Below are positions 31,772 through 40,507 of a stretch of DNA of 53,446 nt, in pieces. Position 1 is the first letter of the stretch; every line of letters starts with the position of its first letter. A program made the translations under genes and the position numbers. The notes under the pieces were generated by a model that worked only from the letters and a program-made list of their open reading frames with translations, had not been told where the DNA came from and did no database searches. Source of the stretch: a virus; the IMG/VR virus record IMGVR_UViG_3300013285_000579, positions 1 to 53,446 of that record, one strand, 5' to 3'.

Positions 31772-32626
31772 ATGACACACGCATCTAATACGGTACAAGA
31801 GACACTCGACTCTTTAACAGAGTCACTATTGATCACGGATTCAAGATTAGGACAATTCCTAGTATATAAGAATGATATGGTGATCAGCAAAGCCATCGAT
31901 CTATTCGGTGAGTATTGCCAAGCAGAAGTTGAAATACTCACTAAGTATGTCACATCCCCTGATCATTTTTATGTTGATATCGGTACCAACATAGGTTATC
32001 ATCTGGTTGCAGTACATAGAGCAACAGGATGCAATGTACTAGGATTTGAACCCAACCCAAAGCATTTTGCAGTAGCAACTTATAACAGTAGAGAATACGA
32101 TAAGATTCAGCTTGTCAATGCCGGAGCAAGTGATAAGCGCACTGAATTCACACTAAAAGACTTTGACCCCTCACAAGCTACAAACTACGGTGATATCCAC
32201 ATCACCTCAGGTGAAGGTATCACAGTAAAGATGATCACCTTAGATAGTCTATCATTAGATATATGCACTCTTATTAAGCTAGATGTAGAGGGTCATGAAT
32301 ATGAAGCATTACAGGGATGCACTAAGACTATTAGTAAACACAGACCCGTAGTCTTTTACGAAGCAATGGAATGGGATGTTTGGAACAAGTGTCACACTTT
32401 CCTAGCTGACAGACAGTACAAACAGTACTGGGTAGCATGTCAAACAAGGCCCTTGATTGAAACATTCAAACCCACAATTGAAAACCCATTCGGTGCTAGC
32501 ACAGTGTCAAACATTCTAGCTGTACCTGCGGACCGTGCGCAACCTGACTACTTAGTAGAAGTTGTTCCGGGTGAGAGTTTCCTTGCTTGTTTCGAACGGT
32601 ACAAGAAACTACGGATCATGTTCTGA
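31772..32626 (+). CDS. FkbM-family methyltransferase
   Basis: 284 residues. The SAM-binding motif is FYVDIGTNIGYHLVAVH (~67-83), followed by VLGFEPNPKHFAVA (motif II, ~90-103), VNAGASDKRTEF and the FkbM hallmark LIKLDVEGHEYEALQG (~169-184) with a VVFYEAMEWD segment. FkbM enzymes O-methylate sugars, polyketides or lipids. The stop overlaps the next ATG (TGATG), so it is coupled with the AMP-binding gene. Likely part of a glycan or acyl-modification unit. Confidence 0.8.
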   Translation: MTHASNTVQETLDSLTESLLITDSRLGQFLVYKNDMVISKAIDLFGEYCQAEVEILTKYVTSPDHFYVDIGTNIGYHLVAVHRATGCNVLGFEPNPKHFAVATYNSREYDKIQLVNAGASDKRTEFTLKDFDPSQATNYGDIHITSGEGITVKMITLDSLSLDICTLIKLDVEGHEYEALQGCTKTISKHRPVVFYEAMEWDVWNKCHTFLADRQYKQYWVACQTRPLIETFKPTIENPFGASTVSNILAVPADRAQPDYLVEVVPGESFLACFERYKKLRIMF

Positions 32627-33270
32627 TGAGCAAGTTAGTTCTATTTACTAGCGGTTCTACTAAAGAAGCTAAAGAAGTCTCACATGACTGGGACTTTATT
32701 GACAGTCGTATAGCTATATCTATCGATGAGCTACAGTTAACTAGCAATGATACCGTGCTGAACGTACTACCCTTCAACGTTATAGGTTACTATGCGATAA
32801 CGGCTGGCCCTGCAAGTAAAGCTCGTGCAACACTTATTAATGCTACATTCGACCCCTACTCATATATAAGACTGTTTAACAAGTATCAGCCCACGGTCAT
32901 TGCGCTTATTCCCAGACACATAGAGCTATTATTAGAGACTAAAGGATTTAGTACATTAGATATGAGTTGTGTACGCTATATGGTTATGGGCAGTCAAGCT
33001 GTATCTCAACATATGATAGATATGCTATTAATTAAGGGTGTTAAATTAATAGCCAATTGGTATGGTAGCACTGAGAACCCTCCACCAGTATCTATAGCGT
33101 ATAATAGCGCAGTCTTTAACTTTACGGAAACTCACGGATACAATGTAGAATTTGCATCAGACGGAGAATGCATTGTTAACGGAATCAGTACGGGAGACTT
33201 GTTTAACACTCAGTCCGGCGAGTTCATTAGCAGGAAAGAAAATGCAACTAACAGTACATGGAAGTCATAA
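32626..33270 (+). CDS. Truncated AMP-binding (ANL superfamily) protein
   Basis: 214 residues from the ATG at 32626, which overlaps the upstream stop. LVLFTSGSTKEAKEVSHDW (~4-22) is the phosphate-binding A3 motif, although TKEAKEV departs from the usual TGxPKG. NWYGSTENPPPVSIAYN (~145-161) is the A5 Y-G-x-T/S-E adenine and acyl pocket motif. The rest of the large N-domain upstream of A3 and the mobile C-domain with the A10 lysine are missing, so this is a minimal adenylate-forming core. It may bind or adenylate an acyl group for the acyltransferase-like protein encoded next. Activity is doubtful. Confidence 0.65.
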   Translation: MSKLVLFTSGSTKEAKEVSHDWDFIDSRIAISIDELQLTSNDTVLNVLPFNVIGYYAITAGPASKARATLINATFDPYSYIRLFNKYQPTVIALIPRHIELLLETKGFSTLDMSCVRYMVMGSQAVSQHMIDMLLIKGVKLIANWYGSTENPPPVSIAYNSAVFNFTETHGYNVEFASDGECIVNGISTGDLFNTQSGEFISRKENATNSTWKS

Positions 33271-33841
33271 GCTAATAGCCAGAGAATATCTAGCCGGCGA
33301 CTTGCCCGCACTCATTCAATTCTGCACCGAGTGTAAGGATTTAGGGTATGAGAACAATAGCTCACTAGAAGCTATTAAGCTAGATAAGATGACGATGTCC
33401 TACGGCAAGTTCTTCATAGCACTAGACGGGGATAAAATAGTAAGTATAGCGGGAGTGCATAAGCTACCCGAAGTACATGATCATGCATACAGATGTTTAT
33501 TCAGAGGGGCGCAGCTTAATGGCTACACTCCTAAGTTTAGCACGAACATGTTCACTAGTAGTATACATTATACATACTTTCTTTATCAACAAATCAACTA
33601 CATACTTTCCGTCGATGAAAATGCAGAATTCTTTATAAGCACCAATATAAACAGCGATACAGGCGCCTGCAGCTCACGAATTAACGCCATAATGATGCCT
33701 AAAATGGAAAAGCTCGGTATTTGGCGGTTATACAAGGAAAACATGCTACTGTACAACACAATGCAGAATATGTGGCAAATAGATACGAAAACATATATGA
33801 GTACGAGAGCTACTTGGTCAGCACAACAAAATGCTCTTTAA
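33242..33841 (+). CDS. Possible GNAT-like acyltransferase
   Basis: 199 residues from the ATG at 33242, preceded by AGGAAAG. IAREYLAGDLPALIQFC, FFIALDGDKIVSIAGVHKLP and YRCLFRGAQLNGY give the helix-then-strand order of a GNAT-fold N-acyltransferase, but the acyl-CoA pyrophosphate loop is not clear. It overlaps the AMP-binding gene by 29 nt and its 3' end overlaps the convergent gene at 33810 by 32 nt. A role in transferring an acyl group to a sugar is inferred. Confidence 0.4.
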   Translation: MQLTVHGSHKLIAREYLAGDLPALIQFCTECKDLGYENNSSLEAIKLDKMTMSYGKFFIALDGDKIVSIAGVHKLPEVHDHAYRCLFRGAQLNGYTPKFSTNMFTSSIHYTYFLYQQINYILSVDENAEFFISTNINSDTGACSSRINAIMMPKMEKLGIWRLYKENMLLYNTMQNMWQIDTKTYMSTRATWSAQQNAL

Positions 33842-34484
33842 CTAACTCAGTTAACTCGGTAACATACTGAGCCATTAGGGTAAATGTACATTCTAGCCCC
33901 ACGTGAGAAAAGTTATCTAATACACCCTCTTTGATTTTACGATTGATCCACTGACTAGCGCTGTCATCAAAGTAATAGCGATACTTCTCTTCGGGACCGT
34001 TGGGCCTAAGAGTAATATTAATAATATCAACGGTTCCCACGGTTTTCCGCGCAAAAAGTTGACGAACAACCAATTGCAATCTATCTACTCGCCCAAAGTT
34101 AACAGCACTATGTCTATAACTTGCATCAAGGTTATACCATTTGCTACGGTCATCTAGCCTATACATTGTATCAGTATCTAGATTAACTAAGTACGATCTG
34201 TCCCCACTGATGTTTAGATGATACCTATCGTCTATATCACTATGGCTACGGTATGCGCTTCCCGGTGATAATCGTATTAATCTAGCCTCTCCGTGAGTGA
34301 CCGGTAGAGTGTTTAACAGTTGATGCCATATAGTACCCTCAAATTCTTTCTTTATGGTCCATGCATCGTAATAGAAGTCTTTTGTGCATTCATTGATACT
34401 TACTTTGAAGTCTATATCTAGTGTGTTATGTTGAGCAAGAGTGACCAATTCGTTTGGTACATTATATATGGTAGGTTGTAGCAT
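33810..34484 (-). CDS. Aspartyl/asparaginyl beta-hydroxylase-like oxygenase
   Basis: 224 residues. RLIRLSPGSAYRSHSDIDDR (~70-89) carries the H-x-D iron-binding pair, and RHSAVNFGRVDRLQLVVRQ (~123-142) carries the distal His and an Arg able to hold 2-oxoglutarate. This is the layout of the Asp/Asn hydroxylase family (double-stranded beta-helix). The substrate could be a protein side chain or a small molecule. It is a single gene transcribed leftward from a TATAAATA box, with its start 4 nt after the box and no Shine-Dalgarno. Confidence 0.65.
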   Translation of the reverse strand: MLQPTIYNVPNELVTLAQHNTLDIDFKVSINECTKDFYYDAWTIKKEFEGTIWHQLLNTLPVTHGEARLIRLSPGSAYRSHSDIDDRYHLNISGDRSYLVNLDTDTMYRLDDRSKWYNLDASYRHSAVNFGRVDRLQLVVRQLFARKTVGTVDIINITLRPNGPEEKYRYYFDDSASQWINRKIKEGVLDNFSHVGLECTFTLMAQYVTELTELVKEHFVVLTK

Positions 34485-34488
34485 TAAA

Positions 34489-34496
34489 TATTTATA
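34489..34496 (-). promoter_or_regulatory. Exact T4 late promoter box TATAAATA (minus strand)
   Basis: All eight bases match the T4 late consensus. The ATG of the leftward gene (34484) is only 4 nt beyond, implying a leaderless or near-leaderless mRNA. Confidence 0.55.
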
Positions 34497-34512
34497 GACA
34501 CGCGCCTGTTAT

Positions 34513-34518
34513 TAAATA
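34513..34518 (+). promoter_or_regulatory. TAAATA box before the first radical SAM gene
   Basis: TAAATA lies 1 nt before ATG 34520 and 4 nt before ATG 34523, with no Shine-Dalgarno. It is divergent from the box at 34489. Confidence 0.35.
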
Positions 34519-34519
34519 A

Positions 34520-35785
34520 ATGATGAACGAATCCAAAACCTTTTGTATGCACCCTTTCACGGGCCTAGCTACACGCGAAGACGGCGCAATTAAATTATGT
34601 TGCCGCAGTAACCCTATAGGAGATATCACTAAAGAGTCATTAGAAGATATATGGAACAATGTTAGCATGAAACGTGTGCGTAAGCAAGTATTGAATGGAG
34701 AAAGACCCCCAGAGTGCGAACCCTGCTTTAGTGTAGAAGATCAAGGTGTGGAATCGTTGAGACAGAGACATAACAGTACTATCTTTCCTGATAGTCGCAC
34801 TGTACTATTCCCAGAGTATATAGATAGAATGACTGATGATTATTCAATGCCGTTTGACATCCCTACGATGGAATTAAAGATGAATAACTTGTGCAATCTT
34901 AAATGCCGTATGTGCAACCCTGTAGATAGCACTAGCTGGAACGATTGGAAAGAGATAGAACCGTTCTTTGTCAAAGAGAATAACTTCATGGTTAAAATCA
35001 TTGCAGATAATAACTTAATGAACAAACCCTACCTAGATAAGTTCGAAGACAATGCATACTGGTGGGATTCGTTTGAGAAGCTATTACCCTCATTGCGTAA
35101 GTTAGACTTTGCCGGTGGGGAACCGTTGATGGATCCACAGCATTATAAGATACTAGAGATGCTTGAGCCTTATGCCAGTAACATTAGCCTTAAATATGCT
35201 ACTAATATGAGTACATTGGGCAAAGGTAAACGTTCTGTAATGAATTACTGGCCTAAGTTTAAGGACGTTGCAGTCAATGTATCCATCGATGGTATTAAAG
35301 AGTCCTATGAATATATCCGCGGAAACAGTGATTGGAATATAATGATAGCTAATATTAAGACAGTGCAGGGTATGGGCAATATTAAAAGAATGATCGGGGC
35401 AACCTGCGTACAGGCAACTAATGCGCTTATACTAGATAAGATCATTGAATACACGTTAGATGAACTAGGTATTATATTCTGGTGTAACTTCCTACGTTAT
35501 CCTAATGTACTAAGCATTCAGGTATTGCCCCCTGAATTAAAGCTGCTAGCAGTAGATAGATTACTCATAGCTAAGAATAAGATTCACACCTATAGATTAA
35601 TCAAGCAGCAACCGGAACTATTACCCCTGATCAGTAACGAAATTGATAACATTATTAACTATATACAGGGTGAGGAACATCATGATAAATGGATGGATTA
35701 TCTTGAGTTTAATCGACGGTTAGATAAAACCCGTAATCAGGGCCCGGTACAAATGATTATACCTGAGTTCAAGCCCTATGTATAA
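34520..35785 (+). CDS. Radical SAM protein with N-terminal twitch-like Cys cluster
   Basis: 421 residues; the ATG at 34523 is the alternative start. An N-terminal Cys set (CMHPFTGLA, KLCCRSNP, PPECEPCF, ~residues 5-70) resembles a SPASM/twitch auxiliary iron-sulfur site placed before the core. The radical SAM motif is LCNLKCRMC (C-x3-C-x2-C, ~131-138), followed by LRKLDFAGGEPLMDP (GGEP, SAM binding, ~193-207) and VNVSIDGIKESYEYIRG. Such twitch radical SAM enzymes are common in aquatic phages and act on peptides or sugars; the substrate is unknown. It overlaps the next gene by 8 nt. Confidence 0.8.
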   Translation: MMNESKTFCMHPFTGLATREDGAIKLCCRSNPIGDITKESLEDIWNNVSMKRVRKQVLNGERPPECEPCFSVEDQGVESLRQRHNSTIFPDSRTVLFPEYIDRMTDDYSMPFDIPTMELKMNNLCNLKCRMCNPVDSTSWNDWKEIEPFFVKENNFMVKIIADNNLMNKPYLDKFEDNAYWWDSFEKLLPSLRKLDFAGGEPLMDPQHYKILEMLEPYASNISLKYATNMSTLGKGKRSVMNYWPKFKDVAVNVSIDGIKESYEYIRGNSDWNIMIANIKTVQGMGNIKRMIGATCVQATNALILDKIIEYTLDELGIIFWCNFLRYPNVLSIQVLPPELKLLAVDRLLIAKNKIHTYRLIKQQPELLPLISNEIDNIINYIQGEEHHDKWMDYLEFNRRLDKTRNQGPVQMIIPEFKPYV

Positions 35786-36680
35786 AGTAACAAGCATATA
35801 TCCCCATCAAGATAGAGTTAAAGTTGAATGGAATCTAGGAAAACGCTGCAACTATGACTGTAGTTACTGTCCTAAAGAGATACATGATAATATCAGCAAA
35901 CATACTGATATTGGTATACTCAAATATAGTGTAGATCAACTATCTATGATGAAAAACGTAAGGCTTAGCTTTACCGGAGGTGAGCCCACAGTACATCCAT
36001 TCTTTAGTGACTTAGTAGAATATGCCAAGCAGACTATTCAATGGGTGAGTGTAACCACTAATGGCACTCGTAAAGCTGATTATTATATCATGCTGCCCAA
36101 TGATCATTATGTATTCAGTTTGCATTTCGAACAAGACTGGGAAAGAGTCGTAGAAACTATCGTCACGGTTGCTCAAACTGGCAGAAGAATGATGGTTAAT
36201 GTGATGGCACACCATCTAAAGATGAACGAGGCCAGACTAGTAGTTGAAATATTGCGTGAACATGATATAATGTACGGTGTAAGACGCATCCGTTGGGGAG
36301 AGTTTGACCGTGATGACTATGACGATGATAAGTATACTCCGGATGATTTAGCCTGGCTATTAAGTAATACTAGCACAGTTGCGCATAATACTATAATTAA
36401 CGACGATGCCGCTATGACATATCATGCAAATGATATTATTAAGTTACATATGAATGATTTCAAAGGATGGACATGCAGTGCAGGCACTGAAAGTCTCATG
36501 ATTAACTGGGATGGGGATGTATATAGAGCTACATGCAGAGTCGGCGGTAGTCTAGGGAATATATATAAGGGTGGATTCTTACCAAGCCCCGGCCAAGTAA
36601 TATGTACACGTAACAGTTGCACCTGTGCAGCAGACATACCATTAACAAAGATAAAGAATGAAAAAAGTAATAGCGATTAA
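35778..36680 (+). CDS. Radical SAM enzyme with C-terminal Cys-rich domain
   Basis: 300 residues. WNLGKRCNYDCSYCPKE holds the C-x3-C-x2-C motif (~24-31), LSFTGGEPTVHPFF the GGEP motif (~64-68), and VSVTTNGTR a canonical beta4 motif. The C-terminal part contains CSAGTES, ATCRVGG, CTRNSCTCAA, a SPASM-type auxiliary cluster set. Closely related to the next gene product in both halves (RCNYDCSYC), so the two are probably duplicates. They overlap by 23 nt. Substrate unknown. Confidence 0.8.
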   Translation: MYKVTSIYPHQDRVKVEWNLGKRCNYDCSYCPKEIHDNISKHTDIGILKYSVDQLSMMKNVRLSFTGGEPTVHPFFSDLVEYAKQTIQWVSVTTNGTRKADYYIMLPNDHYVFSLHFEQDWERVVETIVTVAQTGRRMMVNVMAHHLKMNEARLVVEILREHDIMYGVRRIRWGEFDRDDYDDDKYTPDDLAWLLSNTSTVAHNTIINDDAAMTYHANDIIKLHMNDFKGWTCSAGTESLMINWDGDVYRATCRVGGSLGNIYKGGFLPSPGQVICTRNSCTCAADIPLTKIKNEKSNSD

Positions 36681-37773
36681 ACCAGTACAGCAAGTAGGCC
36701 CGATGATGGTTACATGGGACTTAGGCAGAAGATGTAACTATGACTGTAGTTACTGCCAAGCGCATCATCATAATAACTATAGCAAACACCGTACATTAGA
36801 AGAATGCACTAGTGTATTTGACTTTATTATAGAATGGACCGGTACATATAACAAGTACCGTAATACAAAATTCCCAACAACTATTAACTTTACCGGCGGT
36901 GAGCCTACTAATAACCCTAACTTCTGGAAGATATTAGAGTATATTAACCAACAGGATCCTAGCATTAGTCTCAGTTTAACTACTAATGGGGCATTCAATA
37001 AGAAATATGTTGATTATATTGTCAATTATATGACGGGAGTTACTGTTAGCTATCATACTGAAGCTGACCCTATGCTCAAAGAACAAGTAATACAGAACAT
37101 CCTAGAACTCAGTAAGCATAAGATATGGCTGCAAGTTAATCTAATGATGCACGTAGATCACTGGGATGAGTGTGTAGCTGTATATGAAAGATTAAAATCT
37201 CATAATGTCACTGTTAAGTTGCGGCCAATTGGTGACGGTGCATTCGCTATTAAAAGCTGGTTTATTGATACGGATGGGTCAAACCGTAGAACTACCCACG
37301 AATACAGTGAATCACAACAAGAATGGTTTTGGAAGCAGCATGGAGTAGATTATAAAGCTGTCAAACAATCAGCTGGCCATGACATGGGTAGACAATGCTG
37401 CGGTAATAGACAACTATGCGGTAAGAGTGAGTGTAGAACTGACGAGCCGGAGGCCAAGTGGGAAGATATCTCATTAATCAATACAGAGTTCAAAGGTTGG
37501 TCATGCATGGTAGATTGGTACTTCCTGCATATAGATCATGAAACAGAACTAGTGTATCATCATCAAACATGTAGAGCAAAGCATGGAAAACAAGTGGGTG
37601 CAATAGGAAGTCTATCTGACACTAAATCAATGCTTGACACACTTAATGCTAGACTAAGCAATAAAGTAATAGATCACATTATATGCCCTAATAGTCGTTG
37701 CGGATGTGGAATGTGCGTCCCCAAAGCTAAAGACGCACACGTATTCGAAGAAATATTCAACGAGAAGCGTTAA
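36658..37773 (+). CDS. Radical SAM enzyme, paralogue with extended Cys-rich tail
   Basis: 371 residues. TWDLGRRCNYDCSYCQAHHH contains the iron-sulfur motif (~25-32); TINFTGGEPTNNPNFW contains GGEP (~80). The C-terminus is richer in Cys than its neighbour: QCCGNRQLCGKSECR, GWSCMVDWYF, QTCRAKHG and CPNSRCGCGMC, enough for two auxiliary clusters. VSYHTEADP fits the core. It is the last gene of the rightward radical SAM trio and ends 3 nt from the convergent operon. Confidence 0.8.
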   Translation: MKKVIAIKPVQQVGPMMVTWDLGRRCNYDCSYCQAHHHNNYSKHRTLEECTSVFDFIIEWTGTYNKYRNTKFPTTINFTGGEPTNNPNFWKILEYINQQDPSISLSLTTNGAFNKKYVDYIVNYMTGVTVSYHTEADPMLKEQVIQNILELSKHKIWLQVNLMMHVDHWDECVAVYERLKSHNVTVKLRPIGDGAFAIKSWFIDTDGSNRRTTHEYSESQQEWFWKQHGVDYKAVKQSAGHDMGRQCCGNRQLCGKSECRTDEPEAKWEDISLINTEFKGWSCMVDWYFLHIDHETELVYHHQTCRAKHGKQVGAIGSLSDTKSMLDTLNARLSNKVIDHIICPNSRCGCGMCVPKAKDAHVFEEIFNEKR

Positions 37774-37776
37774 ATC

Positions 37777-38562
37777 TTAATAGAACGGTGTATCACCCAA
37801 TCCGATCTTAGATCGGAATTCTTCAGTAAACTCGCCGTCTATCCGTAGACTATAAGTTTGCTTGTTAGTAACTCCCCCGCTATGCCAATCCTGATCATTA
37901 AAGAAGCTGGCTAAACTGACCATGGGGACTTTGTTGTCAGTCTCTGCATCCCATATATAGAAGGGTTTATCTAAGTTAGGCCTTATATGGATAAACTCAT
38001 GACGATGATTAAAGTAGTCAAACTCTGCGGGTGGTAAGAAGTCACGATGAAACATCATGCGGCAGTCATGCTCCGCCTTAAAGATCAATGTACGGCCTAA
38101 ATGCTTAAAAACTTTATTCTCTACTAGGTCATCAAGCCATACTTTAAGTTCCGGAAAGTACTGTACGTCGGGACTCCAATCTTTCTCGTCGAATCGTGAC
38201 ACCCAAGGTCCGGCTTCAGTCTTTAGGAAGATCATTTGATATGGATCATACGCACCCATGGCCAACTTTAAGTATAATACAAACTTGTCTCTATTCTCTT
38301 TAGTAGATCCAATACTTCTCCCAACCACCTTTATCTCATGATCATCGGGTAGTTGATTGTATTCTTTTAATACGTGGAACAATGGCTTGAATCCTAGATG
38401 AGCAATTTCTTCTACAATGCCCGGAGCCAATAAATTTCCTTCTTTCTTATGCTCTGCTAGTACTAAGCCGCGGCATATCTGTAGATGAATCTTTTTGAAA
38501 CCCTCAATGTCTAAGTATGGGTCTAGGTTTATGTATGGTTGATTGTTGATTCCGCGTATCAT
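37777..38562 (-). CDS. 2OG-dioxygenase-like (cupin fold) protein
   Basis: 261 residues from the ATG at 38562, chosen because it overlaps the upstream stop (ATGA) rather than the TTG five codons earlier. Candidate iron ligands are H and D in CRMMFHRDFLPPAEFDYF and the distal His in FNDQDWHSGGVTNKQTYS, with an Arg in SLRIDGEF as a possible 2-oxoglutarate anchor; HEFIHIRPNLDKPFYIWD matches the strand between them. This order fits Asp/Asn-hydroxylase-like oxygenases. It is the last gene of the leftward operon and pairs with a radical SAM gene. Substrate unknown. Confidence 0.5.
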   Translation of the reverse strand: MIRGINNQPYINLDPYLDIEGFKKIHLQICRGLVLAEHKKEGNLLAPGIVEEIAHLGFKPLFHVLKEYNQLPDDHEIKVVGRSIGSTKENRDKFVLYLKLAMGAYDPYQMIFLKTEAGPWVSRFDEKDWSPDVQYFPELKVWLDDLVENKVFKHLGRTLIFKAEHDCRMMFHRDFLPPAEFDYFNHRHEFIHIRPNLDKPFYIWDAETDNKVPMVSLASFFNDQDWHSGGVTNKQTYSLRIDGEFTEEFRSKIGLGDTPFY

Positions 38563-39512
38563 GTTCTTACTCCGCAAGTTTTACTACACTGAGGAATCGT
38601 TTTGTTCTCTAGTGCAGTGTTGTATATATCTGTCCATGTACTGTTCAGTGTCTCACGTATAGAACGGTCCCGTAGATCGTTACCACCTATCTGTTTCAGT
38701 ACGTTTCCCATCATTGTTGTGTTGTCCTTCATGAAGGCTGTTTTTTGGTTTTTGTAGGGTATCAATCCTAAGTAACAACAGGGCCATATTAAGCCTTTGT
38801 TATCGATATATACGCTCTTAATCTTTTTAACCTCACACTGTATTATAGAATTGGCTACCACATCTTTGTAGTCAGTGACGCTAGTTACAGGAATTGTTGA
38901 AGTCAATACAAAGTCAGTGCTAATTATCTGTGAATTATCAGTGAATCTATCCGTAATCTTGCTAGTGAATGACTGAAACCCTAGCTCTATGCTAAGTTGC
39001 CGGCACAATTCAACTTGATGCACGTTATGTTGGAACACAAGCATGTGCCACTCAGCTAAACCCCCTGCGGCTATGTAGGCCTTAGCATTCTCTATAATCT
39101 TGGCGAAAACCGTGTTGATTCTGTATATGGAATGAGTATCTTCCAAGCCGTCTAGAGCGAAAATTGTCTTTACATTCGCTTTCGTCATGAAGGCGTTATT
39201 TCGCCAGTATTCAGTGTTGCGCAAACTACCGTTAGTATGCACATCAATACGTATATTACTGTTGCATTTAATGATATATAGAATAATGTCAAGTAGCTCA
39301 TTGTTCATTAAGGGATCGCCGATGTTGCCACAGAACATCACCTTCGTTAATTGTTTTATAAAGTCTTCCGGCACTATCGATTTGAAGAACATTAAACTCA
39401 TATTATTTTCAATTACAAGGGGATTACCTGTACGGATACACTGAGGACATGCTGCCTGACAGAAACTTGATACTTCTACATGTAACTCGGTTATCTCACT
39501 GTACTGATACAT
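38559..39512 (-). CDS. Radical SAM protein with SPASM-like tail
   Basis: 317 residues from the ATG at 39512, which has GGGGTAGAA upstream; ATG 39548 is a longer alternative overlapping the DUF2061 gene further. LHVEVSSFCQAACPQCIRTG holds C-x3-C-x2-C (~17-24). MFCGNIGDPLMNNELLDI corresponds to the GGEP region, here GNIGDP. The C-terminal part contains IIQCEVKK, IDNKGLIWPCCYLG and IPQCSKTCG, a SPASM-type Cys set. It resembles radical SAM enzymes of RiPP or glycan modification. It overlaps both neighbours. Confidence 0.78.
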   Translation of the reverse strand: MYQYSEITELHVEVSSFCQAACPQCIRTGNPLVIENNMSLMFFKSIVPEDFIKQLTKVMFCGNIGDPLMNNELLDIILYIIKCNSNIRIDVHTNGSLRNTEYWRNNAFMTKANVKTIFALDGLEDTHSIYRINTVFAKIIENAKAYIAAGGLAEWHMLVFQHNVHQVELCRQLSIELGFQSFTSKITDRFTDNSQIISTDFVLTSTIPVTSVTDYKDVVANSIIQCEVKKIKSVYIDNKGLIWPCCYLGLIPYKNQKTAFMKDNTTMMGNVLKQIGGNDLRDRSIRETLNSTWTDIYNTALENKTIPQCSKTCGVRT

Positions 39513-39912
39513 TTCTACCCCAGCTGATCCGATTCCATATTCGTTCATGTAGATAGTGAATGACTAAGAACGCCAGGTTGTTCCAGATTGTCCAACTGAG
39601 TGCGTCAGTACTAGATAACCCAAGCGTCATCCCAATGACAAACAGTGCAATGAAACTCATGATACGCCAGCTAACTGTTTTAACCATGGTACGTTTATGT
39701 GTATCTGATGTTCCGCTCTTAAGCCATTTGATACTATTCCATACCTTCTCATGTATATAGAACAATGCAAATCCTATAGTAAGTGTGATAACCAAAAACT
39801 TAAGTCCAAAGCCGGCGCCGTAGCTTAATACTATACTAAGAATGAACACTGTTAATGCCGCTGTTAGTCTATAGCTAAGAGTCTTTACTAGTGTGCGGGT
39901 ATTACTGTCCAT
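39496..39912 (-). CDS. Tandem DUF2061 membrane protein
   Basis: 138 residues with a Shine-Dalgarno AGGAAC. Two DUF2061 copies: LVKTLSYRLTAALTVFILS...FYIHEKVWNSIKW (~8-65) and MVKTVSWRIMSFIALFVIG...YLHERIWNRISWG (~75-134). Each copy starts with a VKT-x-S-[YW]-R signature and ends with an IHE/LHE-[RK]-[IV]-WN motif, with two membrane segments per copy. The same domain is fused to the APS-kinase-like protein at 19620. Function is unknown; it may anchor or transport in sulfate or glycan metabolism. Confidence 0.8.
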   Translation of the reverse strand: MDSNTRTLVKTLSYRLTAALTVFILSIVLSYGAGFGLKFLVITLTIGFALFYIHEKVWNSIKWLKSGTSDTHKRTMVKTVSWRIMSFIALFVIGMTLGLSSTDALSWTIWNNLAFLVIHYLHERIWNRISWGRNVSVQ

Positions 39913-40501
39913 TTTTTGTTCCTATTATCATATATCTATTATAGAGGGGTAGTTCTAGTACACTACTCAGTAGTACCTTTATATCAGACTGTCTGATAAA
40001 CTCCTCTAAGCTATTTACTGGGCGAATGTGTTCAGGGATTATATAGTTGTTGCTTTGTAGTACAATTATGCTGTTGTTAGGTATTCCTGATAACCATAGT
40101 TCATAGTCGTCCTGCGTAATATGTTCACATGAGGTATTGATTATGATATCACTGTCGGATCTAATATCTGTCATGTTACCGGTAACCGCTCTGAATTTAC
40201 CATAATGTGCTTCTACTTGATTCATTGTTATAGCTGTATGCTGACACAATGGATCTATATCTATTGAGCGAATGCTATCAATAGGGATATTAGATTGAAA
40301 CAGCATACTAGCTAATACTCCTACCCATCCACCGTGAATGTCTATTGTTACGGGTTTGGTGATATATTGCTTTAGATTATCTATTAGCCATTCTTTACTT
40401 TTTAGTTGTCCTGACCAAAATGCATCCATTGTACGCATAGGGTTATTACTCTGACGTATTGCTTGCATCCAGTGGTGTAAATGTTCTGTATCTATTAACA
40501 T
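39902..40501 (-). CDS. Putative SAM-dependent methyltransferase
   Basis: 199 residues. VTIDIHGGWVGVLASMLF (~51-68) resembles motif I, although the glycine loop is HGGWVG. SIRSIDIDPLCQHTAITMN (~77-95) fits motif II, and SDIIINTSCEHITQDDYELW (~117-136) fits the motif IV region. Probably a small class I methyltransferase acting on a sugar or small molecule. It overlaps the DUF2061 gene by 11 nt. Confidence 0.55.
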   Translation of the reverse strand: MLIDTEHLHHWMQAIRQSNNPMRTMDAFWSGQLKSKEWLIDNLKQYITKPVTIDIHGGWVGVLASMLFQSNIPIDSIRSIDIDPLCQHTAITMNQVEAHYGKFRAVTGNMTDIRSDSDIIINTSCEHITQDDYELWLSGIPNNSIIVLQSNNYIIPEHIRPVNSLEEFIRQSDIKVLLSSVLELPLYNRYMIIGTKNGQ

Positions 40502-40507
40502 GTTCTC

